A stretch of 64,000 bases of DNA from Alitta virens (GCA_932294295.1 OW028576.1:47710628-47774627); one strand, 5' to 3'; counted from the stretch's first letter, positions 20,746-32,378 are shown. The notes: generated by a model from the letters alone, not told the origin. Program-made: numbers and translations.

Positions 20746-21914
20746 CTAAATGTCTTACAAAGTACAAGAATAACTAGTCAGCTATTTTTGCACAAAGCAA
20801 CTTTTGATATCATGAGCAAATGTGTTAACTCACATCCCTGCTGCATGATAACAAGCTAAATTGGGCCCAATGTTGGTCCGATATATATCACCCGCATAGG
20901 GCCAGTGTCAATCCGATGTCACAATAATGTCATGCTATCTGGGATCTCCATTGAACCCTAAAAACAGTCTCTCTTATGCACTGTGTGCCAATGTTATTAA
21001 ACCTCTCCTACTTCTGATGTCTAACTTTGGGAGGTCGTATTTATAGCATCATGAATGACATGGCATGAACATAATAACATGATCTAAGGGTTTACTCCCG
21101 GTGGTGGCTACCAGTTCATTGCCTCTTTATGACCACGTCTTAGTTTCTGACTTGATATAAGATCAGCTTTATAGAGCAAAGAGAAATAAAAAGGGGAAAA
21201 ACACACTTCTCGAGGGATATCACTCAAGTCAAGGTAGATTAAGGTTATGGACAGAACTGTATTTAAAACTACTTAACGGCCTGGGGGGAATGTCTAAAAT
21301 GTAAGAAAATTTACAGATAACTTCAAGGCTTGAATGTAAGCATTCGTTCAAGAATTTACTCATTTTAGCAACATAAATTCTAAGTCATAAGAACATTGAA
21401 ACTATAATAAATAAAAATGAATAATATGATTAATTTTGAAAATTGGCAAATATCTAAAAAAATTATTCATTAATCAACTAATTAACAAAACAATCCATCA
21501 TTTCTTGATATTTAATTTTTAAAACTGATGACAGTTATTAAACTGCGATGGAATGTTTTGAAGATTATACATTTGCAGAACCTTTTGTTTAATATTCATA
21601 AAGATGTCATTAAACCCTTTATTGGTTATATTTATAAGTAGTTTTGACCATAATAAGTTTACAGGTAATGTAATTTTCACACCCCCGACAGATATCTATG
21701 ACATCAGAACTGTAACCATGGTAACCACCAAATCCATGTGTAGGACTTCCTGAGTTGTAGACTGGCACCGTGATAGAAGGTCTAATGCTCTGCAAGAGAT
21801 CTCATCATAGGACCAGTGGAATACTCATCTCGTAACAAGCCCTTTGTGTTTTTTGGAAATGAGGCGGTCTGAATTTATATCTTGTCAGTTTCTTTCTGTT
21901 TTTCCTTTTTGTAT

Positions 21915-22675
21915 GATAAAAGAAAAATATTCCCTGGGAAGTCTTTAATCTTTATTATCTCACTGCAGTTTTGGTTGCCACAAATATATGCTTAGCTGTG
22001 ATAGTTCATAATCAATAATATACAATGAGTGGGATTTCACTCGGTGTCTATGCTGAGGCAAGTAATAGACCCCACCCATGGGGTAAATGTGTGACACCTC
22101 ATCACTACCTACCTAGCTGTCTACCTACATATCTATCTTTCTAAACTCAAACAGATGGTGAAAATCATGCCATATTGAAATTGTGTTTATTATTGCAGCA
22201 TGAGCACGAATTGATATTCCCAAAAGCGATTGTCAAAATATTTTGACAACAGATTGCAACATAATTGTACAACAAATTGTCTTCAGATTAAATGTGTAAT
22301 CTAAAAATAATTGGAGACAGCATTTTCTAGGAATGTCTTTGCCAAATTTCCAAGGCAAAAATAGAACTCTCTTTTGTAGAAACATTTTAAGCAATAAGCA
22401 AAAAATTATAATTTTTTGCGGTTATACAATATGTTGAAATGATTTCGTGTTTCCCAGTAGAATTTTTTTTTCAGATAATGACAAATTGTTCTATTTGAGT
22501 GAAAGAAAAATATGCTTCATGTCAGCATTACAAAAATAACTTAATATGAGAAACCTACGTTTAGTAATGGCTTAAAAGCTAACAGGTCTTATTGCAAAAA
22601 TAACTTTAATGTCTCTCAAGAGGAATTTAATGGGCTTTTTAATGTCGTTTATCTATATTAGCCTTAAAGCTGATG
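21915..22675. other. SINE-1 scrap, otherwise no gene seen
   Basis: At about 22035-22110 a SINE-1 core is present in plus orientation (CGGTGTCTATGCTGAGGCAAG and CCCCACCCATGGGGTAAA). The remaining AT-rich sequence shows no recognisable feature. Confidence 0.6.
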
Positions 22676-22679
22676 TTAA

Positions 22680-23190
22680 AAGAATAAAAGGTGTAAGATA
22701 AAATGAAATAGAAAAGGTGAGATAAACTGAAATAGTAATGGTTATATTATGAAACACAAGATGAAATGAGTTAACATGAGATTAAATGGAATAAGATAAT
22801 TTAAGGATAAAATTAAATTGTATGACAGGATAGGAAATTATATGGGGCTATTTGAAATGAGATAAGAAGAAATAAGATGCTATAAGATGAGATAAAATGA
22901 AATAAGATGCCATCAGATGAGATAAAATGAAATAAGATGCCATAAGATGAGATAAAATGAAATAAGATGCCATAAGATGAGATAAAATGAAATGAGATGA
23001 CATAGGACAATATGTAATAATTGTATAATATGATAAGAAATGATATAAGTTTGAAATGAGATAAGATGAAATGAGGTTAAATGAGACATGATATGAGATA
23101 AGATAATATGAGATGACATGAAATGAGATAACATTAGGTCAAGGAAGTAATATGAGGATGAAATGGAATGAAACAATATGAAATTGCATG
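22680..23190. repeat. Degenerate GATAAGATGAAAT minisatellite
   Basis: A purine-rich tract of GATAA, GATGA and AATGAAAT words. Between about 22880 and 22995 a 30-bp period is clear, with GATAAAATGAAATAAGATGCC repeated four times. The minus-strand Ser/Ile/His/Phe-rich frames here come from the repeat. Confidence 0.85.
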
Positions 23191-24078
23191 ACGGATCAGC
23201 CAATGCGATTAAAAATTGTTAACAGTTTCCTCCGAATTCATTCCGATGCATTCCGGTATACGGAACTACAAAATACTTTTCAGAGAAGAGTAGAAATTCT
23301 TGATGGAAATTCTCCAGCGCTAATGAAGGTTTTAAGGAGCACTTGGGTCCTCACGGGTGCACTGGAGAGGAAGTAAGCAACATACACACTTCCTGTTGGG
23401 CTGATGAACTTATTGAAAAGGCCTTCAGGCGAGATTAGTGCTTCACTGCGAACTGCAAGGGAGCTACAGCTGCCAAAAGGGGAGGGGGGGGGGGGGTTAC
23501 TTGCACTATATATATAGTGCCCTGTCAAATCGTAAAATATTCAAAGGCAGTCTATATTGTTTGTCTAGTGTAATAATAGTGACTCTGTCCATATTGATTT
23601 TGTAGTAATTTACCAGTTGTTGATCTATAGCAGATTTTAGGATATTATTTTCCTCATATGAAATATTATAGACCAACATTTCATAGTTATTAGTTACGCT
23701 GAAAGTGAAAAATTCAAACTTTAAACCGGGACTGAAGGGCTCAATTGAATATTACTGCATTATTCATTTAATTACTGCAGGTAATTGCAGTTTCTTGCTG
23801 CACAATGTTAAAAGATTGCCTGAAAACTTCAGCATTGATTTAAACCACACATACATTTTCTTGAAAATCAAGGCATAGGCCTATAAATAAATATGTACTT
23901 GATATAATGTAATGTAATTAAGCTTAAATCATACCTATGTATATGCAATTTGAATTGTGTTAAAATGTGTTAAAATAATTCAATTGCATGGTATTTATAA
24001 CACTAATGTTTTATAACTATCATTTAAAAGTCATTTTACTCAAATGATAAAGCCCATTTTTTAAACAGTTTTTGACAA
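23191..24078. other. Mixed stretch, no firm gene
   Basis: At 23200-23480 the base composition is richer and less repetitive than the surroundings. The plus-strand frame from 23188 runs into AGGAAGTAAGC, a donor-like site. The minus strand has a pyrimidine-rich TTGCTTACTTCCTCTCCAG acceptor-like site at the same place. The two readings exclude each other and neither has a recognisable domain. A G11 run follows at 23485. The rest is AT-rich with no feature. Confidence 0.4.
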
Positions 24079-24079
24079 T

Positions 24080-24400
24080 TTAGACAGCTGGGTGGCATCA
24101 TGGTTAAGGCATTGGTTTATTAATACACAGGCCAGCTTCACTGCGGTCTCAGGTTTGAATCCTTGCTGGGGCACTCTTCATGAGCTACATCCCAGCTGCT
24201 GGATGTCGATCACATGAGACGTTAAATTTGAGGTGCCTTGTACTCGGTGTCTATGCTGAGTCAAGTGAAAGACCCCACCCATGGGGGTAATTATGTGACA
24301 TGGTGATTCCAACCAGCCTTATCATCTCATCATTATGTCTTTCTAAAGCTGGCCTTTTAAGCTGACTCAATATCCGACCCAGTAGTATTAAAACAAAGTA
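24080..24400 (+). mobile_element. SINE-1, full-length reference copy
   Basis: The tRNA-like head starts AGACAGCTGGGTGGCATCATGG and includes an A-box-like TGGTTAAGGCATTGG and a B-box-like GGTTTGAATCC. Then come GGGGCACTCTTCATGAGCTA, CTGGATGTCGATCACATGAG, CTTGTACTCGGTGTCTATGC, the core CCCCACCCATGGGGGTAA, AGCCTTATCATCTCATCATT and the end GACCCAGTAGTATTAA. The length is about 310 bp. The head identifies it as an RNA polymerase III-type tRNA-derived SINE; the 3' tail likely matches a partner LINE that was not identified. Confidence 0.85.
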
Positions 24401-24404
24401 CCCT

Positions 24405-25420
24405 CCCCTGAGAGAGCCCAGTGCACGTGTTTGGCCATAGAGCTCACCCTGACTGAGTCTAGAGGTTCATAACGTCCATATTGACGCTGTGTGCAACGTT
24501 CCTTACGACGTCCTTTGCAGCGTCACAATGTTCTATGGAACGTCGAGGCAAAATGAGAGACCTGGCTTAAAGCAGAATGCGAAAGACTTCATGAAAGCAG
24601 TCACTATAGCTAGAATCTTTTTGGCTAAAAATATCTGCCTTTATGTCCTGCGTTCTCCGTTAAATCATAAAAAAGTTTCAGGAAAGTCTAAAGAGTTCAA
24701 TGAAAGGCTAGTGTTTACTATAGACATTAAAAGCAGACACAGATTAAAGGAAATTGAAAAAAAGTAAAAAAGAGAGATATAGGAAAAATAGGTGAATGAG
24801 TATGTAGTAATTTACTGTAGAATAAATCTGAAGCCAGCTTAAAGTTCTTGTAAAGAAAAATCAACCTTTGAAAAAGCACTTAAACGTAAGTCTAACTAAT
24901 CGGATAAAATTAAATAAATCAAAAATTTAAGAAAACTTTTGCTTAGGAACGCTGGTAATGCAGCATTCTGGCTACAATGGCATAGTATCTGCTCTTACCA
25001 AAGGAAACCATGCACTGACAGATTCCATGTGACGCAACAGAACTGAATTTAGCGTTATATAGAAAGTTACAAGAATATAATATAATATAATAGAATAGAA
25101 TATAAAAGAATAGAATAGAATAGAATTTTCTTGAATAATGATATTCTTAATAAAAGCTTTAATTTACCTGAAAAATGTACAACAATTTTCCATTTTCTTG
25201 TATGATAAATAAATCTTAAATATAATATAATAGAATGAAACAGATCTTAAATAAATCCAGTCAGATATATTTATACATTTCTATTGAAACTAAGTAAGAC
25301 AGGGATTTATACACATGTTAAGCTCTTTATATCTTTGCAGAGAGAAAATCCCATGATATATATCGGTGGCTGTAAAACGAGGCTGTAAAATGAGGCTGTA
25401 AAATGAGGCTAATATATCGG
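24405..25420. other. No firm gene
   Basis: A 92-codon plus-strand frame at 24489 is rich in Lys, Arg and Glu but has no recognised motif. The run at 25075-25125 is a degenerate TAATA/AGAATA microsatellite. Nothing else is supportable. Confidence 0.45.
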
Positions 25421-25424
25421 GGGT

Positions 25425-25560
25425 GGAAACAATTGCCATTGTCAAAAGTGACACCCCATTGTCCAACTAGACACCTTTATTTGGGGAAACCTGTGGCCCT
25501 GACGTTCATGGCTGAAACAGAACATGTTCGGAATGACAATATATGTTTTATTGCAAGTTA
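25425..25560 (+). repeat. Family A fragment
   Basis: ATTGCCATTGTCAAAAGTGAC, TTGGGGAAACCTGTGGCCCTG and GCTGAAACAGAACATG match the other family A copies. Three short AATGAGGCTGTAAA-type repeats precede it. Confidence 0.65.
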
Positions 25561-25796
25561 TATCAGAGTGTTTACAACATATGCTGTCACGAAATACTAT
25601 AATGGGAATCTATGAGAGAAAGTGCAATGGCAATTTTATATAAATAAAATAAATAAATGTGCATGCTATTACCAGAAAGGTTCGTTTACAAAATAAATAT
25701 ATCTAACAATCTTCAAATATTTTACTGCTTTTCAAAAGTCTTTTTGTATTTGATATCACTCATAACGTTACTTAAGAATTTACAAGAATTTAACCA

Positions 25797-25970
25797 GTTT
25801 GGTGTCTATGCTGCTGAGGCAAGAAAAATACCCCACCCATGGGTAAATGTGTAACATATGGCATGGGCTCCAAGCAGCCTTATCATCTCATCGCTACATC
25901 TGCCAGCAGCTGGTCACATAAGCTGAGTAAGCTTCAGACCCAGTACCATTGAGGCACTGAATATATATAT
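25797..25970 (+). mobile_element. SINE-1 fragment
   Basis: GGTGTCTATGCTGCTGAGGC, CCCCACCCATGGGTAAATG, CCAAGCAGCCTTATCATCTC and CAGACCCAGTACCATTGAGG show the 3' two thirds of SINE-1. Confidence 0.75.
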
Positions 25971-26340
25971 AGTGGTCTAGCTAAATCTAGCTAAGTCCAG
26001 CTAAATCTAGCTTGTAATAGGATGTCTATTTTGAATAGTACTGTATAAGCTCATATCACACCTGGTATGTTGCGGAGTAGCAAGATATAACCCTCTTTGA
26101 CAGTTGATCAATAATTAAAGACTTCCACTAAGCTGCTGGGAATTTTTATGTCACCTTCAGTCAATAGAGCCAAGGTCTAGAGTAATACTTCGTTCAGCTT
26201 GTTGACTTGACACGATATAGACCCACTGTTGACACAATTTTGACACCATTTTGAAACATTGTTATCTTTCCGCAAGGAGATGGCCATGTAGAAAACATAT
26301 TTTCTGAGTGCTATCCTCATTCAAAAACATTAAGATAAAG

Positions 26341-26495
26341 TACATGGCCAAATGTGCCACGTGCATTTTCCATAAGAAGGATAAACGCATAGAAAACGCA
26401 TGGTTTTTGCCTAATCAAAATGAGGTGAAAACCATGCGTTTTCCATGCGTTTGTGCAAACGCATGGAAAACGCACGTAGCACAATTGGCCATGTA
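26341..26495. mobile_element. MITE-P copy
   Basis: Begins TACATGGCCAAATGTGCCAC and ends GCACAATTGGCCATGTA. The arms share AAACGCATGG/CCATGCGTTT and fold into a hairpin around AATGAGG. A stray TGGCCATGTA at 26281 may be the relic of another end. Confidence 0.8.
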
Positions 26496-26499
26496 TAAA

Positions 26500-27780
26500 G
26501 GTGTGTTTTTGATTGTTGTCACTGGCGAAAATATTAATAATAATAATAAATTATCTGAATATTCAGAAAAGAACGAAACATTTACCTACTGCTGGATAAA
26601 ATTATATTCATTTTCATCTCTTTATTAACATTAGATATGATATGATTTTGTGACTTTAAGAAAAAACTAATTAACCCTCAACTGACAATTGCCTTACCAA
26701 GATGTTGCCAAAAAAATAATTGAATACTTTTATTTCACATGAATTGACAAATGTTTTAAATAAAATACCTTGAAAAATGCGATTGTAATAGATAGGCCTG
26801 TTGATATATTATTATCTTTAACATTTTTTTAAAATCTTTTGCATCATTTTAAGCCCCCCCCCCCTCCTCATTTCACAATGTAATCTTTATGTCAAATGAT
26901 CTTTTGTGACATTTTGCTCTACATCTCAGCCACAAAAGCAATTAGGCTGACAAAACGTCTTCATGTGGAAAATCATTTTATCTGTGAGATCTGATATGGG
27001 TCACAGACTGCTTACTGGAATAGGGTGTATTTCAAAGTACTCTCAGTCTGGCTTTTTCTGTTGTTTTGAACAAGCAATATACTATGACACAATAGTACAA
27101 TCACTAGTATCTACATAATCATGGATTATCATAATTATGGATTATTATAATTATGGATTATTATAGATTAGCTGTCTACTAGTAATTATTAATTATTTTG
27201 CGAGCGTCAGTCTTCGGGACTCGAGGGTCCCGGCAACAGATTAGTACGGTCAGAAACCCATATAAGAGAAGTTCACAGTGCGAAGTATTTGTAATTTTTG
27301 TTAATAAAGTGGACAGGTATTATATATCTATATATCATCTTTATTTCGTACCCAGTAGCACACATAAAATTGGAAATTTTTTAACAATACTAAAATTTAT
27401 TTACACATTATTTTTAAAAGATATGGTTTAATTTACAGAAATTTGATATATGAGTTCATTCACTGCATCAATTGTCAACATGCAATGCATCTCTCTGTCC
27501 CTCACCAAAAGCAGTTCCTTGAGGGTGTATGTCATACACTGGGCATTAAGAGTTTTACATGTCTTCATGCAGTGAGACTTTGCATTGCTATTATTTGATA
27601 CATCATAGCTGGTACCTTACAATAGTACTCAACATTGTTTTTCAGTAACGACGAGTCAATGCTCATAGCATTTTGCATCACATACATATGTATGCAACTA
27701 CTGGGACCTTGTGATTCATAGCAGAATTAGCAAATTTTAAAATCCTTTGCATAAACATTTGTCTTGCACATGGCATGTCT
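26500..27780. other. AT-rich stretch, no gene seen
   Basis: Contains a C11 run near 26855 and a short ATTATGGATTATTAT repeat near 27115-27165. No frame, RNA or transposon is convincing. Confidence 0.5.
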
Positions 27781-27784
27781 GTAA

Positions 27785-27985
27785 GGCATGCTACAATATC
27801 ACAGTCAAGCTGCTCGCAGCGCCTCTCTCCTACCGTCATTTCATCCCTGCAGGCACGCCGAAATATTTTCAGCTAATTTGCATGAGGCCCACGTGGTCAG
27901 AGCTGTCAAACTAGTCACAGCAATTAGGAGAGCTTGTCTTCCATGGACAGCTTACAATTTTCACTCATATGGAGTGTGAAAACAG
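27785..27985. promoter_or_regulatory. Candidate enhancer-like motif cluster
   Basis: A complex, non-repetitive 200-bp island in AT-rich DNA. It packs ATTTGCAT (POU octamer, 27876-27883), CACGTG (E-box, 27890-27895), CTGTCAAA (TALE-like, 27903-27910) and CAATTAG (homeodomain-type, 27921-27927) within about 50 bases. These are motif matches by eye. The 63-codon frame over it has no domain. A conserved noncoding element is the favoured reading, an exon the alternative. Confidence 0.3.
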
Positions 27986-28429
27986 TTTGCAATGTTCAGG
28001 ACAACTTTTAATTGCCTCAATTAAATCTCTGCAAACAGATAATTTTGTCAACAAAACCCACGTGTTTATGACCGTTGTAACACTGACCGTCGGTATTTTA
28101 CCCTTTTTCAGTTGAAGGCCTGACCTCATTGGCCAGGCACAGGGATTTGAAAAGAGATTTCACTATGGAGATTAACCCCTTTACTCATGTATCAATGTTT
28201 ACACCCATTTCTCTGCCATAACTCTTAATAAGTCACTATAAAGTATCTATTTTCATGCCATTACACCAAAAAGTAGAACGGGTCTCTCAGAACGCAGTTA
28301 GAGGACGTGTTTCGTATCAGAATGACCCAGGAACTATATGTGGTGAAATCGCTCATGGCCGATCGGGTGACGGCAAGGATGGAAGTGCACCCCGTCTTGC
28401 ACTCCCCCTTGTGAGCAAGTTGTATCACA

Positions 28430-28895
28430 GTGAGTCCTATATGGTAATTTCCATATCTGCCTTAATGCTTTTCGCCACAGAAAAGAGAGTTTTTCGATAC
28501 TTTTGAAGTTCTGTAATAATGCACCATAGAATTATGAGCAATATTTGATGAAAAAGCTCTGACTGAATTTCTGGAGACAAATTTATATGAATTGACTTTT
28601 ACATCCATTAAAAGCCAAATGATATTCCTTTGAGTATCTTTGACACACTTCAATAATTTTTTTATAAACCAGGCTTTGTAGGGGACATAAGCACTAAGTC
28701 ATCTTCATATGCCATGCATCCCACAAAATGTGGCCCTAAGTGAAAACCATAACCACTATCTCTCAGCTTGCATATAAGTACATCTAGATACACTCCAAAT
28801 AGAAGGGGAGAAATCACACCTCCTTGTTTCACTCTATTAGACACAGTAAATCGTTCAGAGTAACAACCATTCCATTTAATCAGAATTTTTTGTTT
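28430..28895 (-). pseudogene. Second relic of the 8-kb LINE family (RT region)
   Basis: Minus-strand frames contain RVKQGGVISPLLFG and YLDVLI (about 28830-28770), then AYEDDLVLMSP, where the catalytic box reads YEDD instead of YADD. CQRYSKEYHLAFNG lies in another frame, and after a gap LWRKALRQIWKLPYRTHC occurs near 28470-28420. Each block has a counterpart in the same order in the relic at 8105-9262. Frameshifts and stops make it non-functional. The 5' side is bounded by a GATA microsatellite. Confidence 0.85.
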
Positions 28896-28907
28896 TTTTT
28901 ATGCTTT

Positions 28908-28975
28908 TGGATAGATAGATAACTAGATAGATAACTAGATAGATAGATAGATAGATAGATAACTCGATATATAAC

Positions 28976-29014
<39 letters not shown>

Positions 29015-29185
29015 GTAGGTAGGTAGATAGGTAGGTAGGTAGATAGATAGGTAGATATATAGATAGGAAGATATACAAAAAGATAGATAAATAGGTAGAT
29101 AGATATATAGTTGATAGATAGTTGATAGATAGATAGATAGATAGATAGTTGATAGATAGATAGTTGATAGATAGATAGATATATC
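28908..29185. repeat. (GATA)n microsatellite
   Basis: About 280 bp of AGAT/TAGG/TTGAT variants. It abuts the truncated LINE relic. The minus-strand Ser/Ile/Tyr/Leu frame is a repeat product. Confidence 0.95.
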
Positions 29186-29189
29186 GTTC

Positions 29190-29454
29190 CAATAACAGAT
29201 ACCTACTTTTATCTAATTTGATATATTACATTTTTTACAGTTCTGTTCTGAAATTTTTCATTTACAAATGTATTACCAAATATAAAAAAAAAAAAAAAAA
29301 GATTTTTGAAATATAACATTACACAATCCTTTACCCTTTCGCCTAGATCCCTATGGAGCCTCTTACTGAATACAATGCACAGTGCAATTGTTAGAGCCTC
29401 TTTTTGAGAACAATGGCATTTGTGAGGGTAGGTCCCGTTATGGGTCATTTAAGA
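29190..29454. other. No gene seen
   Basis: AT-rich sequence with an A18 run near 29283-29300; no supportable feature. Confidence 0.5.
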
Positions 29455-29660
29455 ACGTGATGCGCATGCTCTGTGACCTGGGGTTGATTAACTGCGCATG
29501 TGCAATTGAGCCTCTCCTTGGGCTTGACTGGAGCTGAATGGGGCATTCTGGGAAATGTCACGTGCTTTGATGGGTGAGACACCTGGGGGCAAACTGATAA
29601 GACAATGAGATAAAGGAATGTGGATCCAAAATATCTCTGGAGATACTGTATGATCTCAGT
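29455..29660. promoter_or_regulatory. Candidate cis-regulatory or promoter island
   Basis: A 200-bp, less AT-rich island with many known binding-site words: GCGCATGC (29462-29469) and GCGCATGTGC (29494-29503), which are NRF1-like; GTTGATTAAC (29483-29492), HNF1-like; CACGTG (29559-29564); TGATAAG (29595-29601), GATA-type; and AAGGAATG (about 29613-29620), TEAD-like. NRF1 half-sites are typical of metazoan core promoters. Neither strand shows an adjoining exon, so the function is inferred from motif density only. Confidence 0.3.
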
Positions 29661-30003
29661 ACAGATTGATTTCACTGGCCTTTCACATTATTACAGAGAT
29701 CATTCTATCAAATGAATAGACATGCCAAGATGAAGTATTATTGTTTATGACAATGAGTTACTGAAAATATCTTATAATGTCATTTTTATCTAAAAAACTA
29801 TTTTATCATCACTAGTATTTTCAGTTGTGTTTACAAGCAGAACACTTTGTTAAAATATGAATGCATTTTCTGTTTGGTTTTATTTCAAGTTAGCAGCGAG
29901 GTACATCAGTTGGTATCAATTCGGAAGCTCTGGATCTACTAGGATACTAGATGTTTTCTTTGGTAAAAGCACATTGCTGATCCACTTGTGATTTTACAGT
30001 GTA

Positions 30004-30145
30004 TACATGGCCAAATTTGCCACGTGCATTTTCCATGAGAAGGATAAACGCATGGAAAACGCATGGTTTTTAGCTAATTATAATGAGGCAAAAACCATGC
30101 GTTTATCCAACGCATGGAAAACGCACGTGGCACAATTGGCCTTAT
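30004..30145. mobile_element. MITE-P copy
   Basis: Begins TACATGGCCAAATTTGCCAC and ends GTGGCACAATTGGCCTTATA. The arms contain GGATAAACGCATGGAAAACG and TGCGTTTATCCAACGCATGG. The right terminus has mutated (CTTATA for CATGTA). Confidence 0.8.
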
Positions 30146-30159
30146 ACGAGCTATATCTA

Positions 30160-30525
30160 ACCTAACAAAACAAATTCTCTGCATATGAAATATAGCTGTT
30201 ACACCCAAGGCACATAAAAACAATATTGGATGGTGATTGGTGGGATGTATATATGTTTTCCAAATCCAACAAACCTCTATGTTGGACGACACACAATCCA
30301 CCATAGCTTGTACTTTCCACTTTGTACAACATACACTGCAATTGTCCAACATACTTAGCAGCTAACCAATACACATTGCATCCATCCTATATACACTGGA
30401 ACCATCCAACATACTAAGCAGACAAAATAATCCGCAACCGTCCAACATACACCCATGTTGGATGACAATGAAGCATTCCAATTGGCTCAGAGCAGCTAAG
30501 TGCAGAATATGAGGATATACCGAAA
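30160..30525 (+). repeat. Repeat with GTCCAACATAC motifs, partner at 34415-34525
   Basis: The block GTCCAACATAC occurs several times with spacing near 40-50 bp, followed by TGAAGCATTCCAATTGGCTCAG and AGCAGCTAAG. The segment at 34415-34525 has GTCCAATATACTTAGCAATG, then TGAAACATTCTGATTGGCTGA and AGCAGCTGA. This is a dispersed repeat of unknown class. Confidence 0.5.
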
Positions 30526-30529
30526 CAAA

Positions 30530-31220
30530 TACCAGCAAACACAGTGTATATGGGGAAATATAGCTGCTACACCCACTGCACATGAAGATACATATATACC
30601 CCTCTTCTGCTAATCCCTTAGCACCCCCAGACACGCAACCAGCTCGATTCTGACACCACAAACAAATCGTATACCCCAAGAGCCTCATGACACAGCCAGC
30701 GCCACCTACAACAGCCTCATGACACCATCAGAGACACCTAGCGAGTGTGGTCTGCACTCCTCTCATATAAATGGCCATGAGTTCCAGATCTCTGCAGAGG
30801 CTGTTCTGCACAGCACATAGGCAACATCGCTGCTGCTCATTTGAGACACGTTGGAGCATACCAAAAACATAGGGACATACTAAGACACCTTGGAGTACAC
30901 CATAACACATTGATCAATACCTAGAGCTCTACAGTGTTAACAATAAGGTTAGTATATTGTGGTTTACAGATCATTAGATATGAGCTATAATTATTATATG
31001 ATAAAAATATTGAATTATCAATTAGATAAGTTGATATATATTGCTTAGCAGATCATTTGAATTTAAGAACAGTATGATAGCCTTCAATTATTGAATTGTC
31101 AGTTAAATAAGTTGCATGGAATTCTAGATGTAATAATTTTTTATAAGTAATACTCTAGTCCATTCCTGTACTTAGAAATGACATTTCTCTATTGCAATAC
31201 AGTGCAAGCTCATAATAAAC
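30530..31220. other. No firm gene
   Basis: Minus-strand frames of 60-108 codons cross this part but show no recognised domain or splice context. The sequence is AT-rich beyond 30930. Confidence 0.4.
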
Positions 31221-31224
31221 CCTT

Positions 31225-31380
31225 AAGATAGAACTTCGCCATTAAGAACACATTGGGTGCAAAATCATTTTAGTGGTCTTAAGAGCGAGGTGGTCTTAAT
31301 AGAGAGGTAAACTAATATGTCCAAAAATGGGTTGTCTTAATAGTGAGGGGGTCTTTAAAATAGCGAGGTGGTCTCAAGGC
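31225..31380 (+). repeat. Degenerate tandem GGTCTTAATAGNGAGG repeat
   Basis: GTGGTCTTAAGAGCGAGGTGG, TGGTCTTAATAGAGAGG, TTGTCTTAATAGTGAGGGGG and AATAGCGAGGTGGTC occur in sequence. It looks like a small transposon fragment with internal repeats; no coding potential is visible. Confidence 0.5.
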
Positions 31381-31687
31381 TGTTATATGTACTGTCTATC
31401 TGTCATTCTGTCTGTGTCTAGCTGTATTAACCTGTCTGTTTTGTGTTTTCTGTCTGTATGTCTGTCTGTCAGTCGGACTAGTTATCTGTCATACTATTTC
31501 TTACTAAAGATTCACATTCATACTACTGGTAATATTATTTCTTTATTAGTTTTTCTGTATATCTTGCACTACAGTTAGTTTCATTTAAAACGGCCCATCA
31601 AATTGAACCTAGCCAAAGCTGTCATAGCTAGCTACTCAAAACCGCATCTAAAAGTATATATTTATGATATATTAGATTAATTTCTTA

Positions 31688-31835
31688 CATTTACCAAGGT
31701 TTATATCTATCTGGTGATAGATGTAAGCCGAATATTAGCTATAGAAGTGGACAGAAGCGGCTGGCTTTAGCATGTTTAGACCACAGCCAGGTGCAGTCAA
31801 CCATATTTTGTGAAACTAACTGTAAATATACCTGT
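31688..31835 (+). repeat. Second copy of the repeat at 1-140
   Basis: TTTACCAAGGTTTATATCTA, ATGTAAGCCGAATATTAGCTA and AGCGGCTGGCTTTAGC match the window start in order and orientation. Confidence 0.6.
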
Positions 31836-32164
31836 CAATATCTTTGTATCTTTTTGTCCAAACTTGCCTTGCTCCCATAATGCTTCCCTTGTGATAATAA
31901 TAAAATACACCTGTTTGTATTTTTATGACTAAATATGAAATAGGTAAAGTTTTATGACCCTTTAGTCATAAATCATCCGTTTTTTATGAGAGTCATTAAT
32001 CTTAATTATTTGTTTTGTTTATCACTACGTGTTATGTCCGTGTTGTACTTTATTACTTATTTATTTCAACAATAAATTATAATTATATTTATGGCACATT
32101 CGTTACGCGAGTAAGCAAATATGCAAGTATACCATCTAGCAATCAAGCAATCAATCATCAATCA

Positions 32165-32338
32165 ATCCATCAATCAATGCTACAGCTTTGAAGCTCAGTT
32201 ATATGACCAGCTGCCAGAGGCGACGTGATGAAAGTATTTTACTCGCCGCAACATAGACACCGAGTATAAAGCACCTCCAATTTTAAAATGTCTCATGCGA
32301 TCGAATGAGATGTAGGTCATGAAGAGGGGATCAATCAG

Positions 32339-32340
<2 letters not shown>
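32165..32340 (-). mobile_element. SINE-1 copy feeding a satellite
   Basis: Reverse SINE-1 from TTTGAAGCTCAGTTATATGACC through ATAGACACCGAGTATAAAGC to GAATGAGATGTAGGTCATGA. The last part, the junction of head and body, is the segment that repeats in the adjacent satellite. Confidence 0.7.
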
Positions 32341-32373
<33 letters not shown>

Positions 32374-32378
32374 GTCAG

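Larger units (their letters stand above)
19320..21910 (+). repeat. Segmental duplication, copy 2 (with later insertions)
   Basis: Collinear with 5215-6900. Matching blocks: CGGACCAGTTGAATAC with TTTATGAGTTCAGGGTCATG (19380-19430), GACTTGATATAAGATCAGC (21150), and the conserved ACTGGCACCGTGATAGAAGG to TCGTAACAAGCCCTTTGTG (21755-21850). The roughly 0.9 kb of extra length between the first and second blocks is close to the summed length of the SINE-2, SINE-3 and LINE-tail-like insertions found there. The TATA-like site of copy 1 is changed here. Confidence 0.65.

Noticed and set aside
23188..23528. Opposing frames with a donor-like site (plus) and an acceptor-like site (minus)
   Set aside because: The same bases support two exclusive readings and neither frame has a recognisable domain.
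28255..28506. 83-codon plus-strand frame
   Set aside because: Its second half lies antisense to the LINE relic at 28430-28895, so it is not an independent gene.
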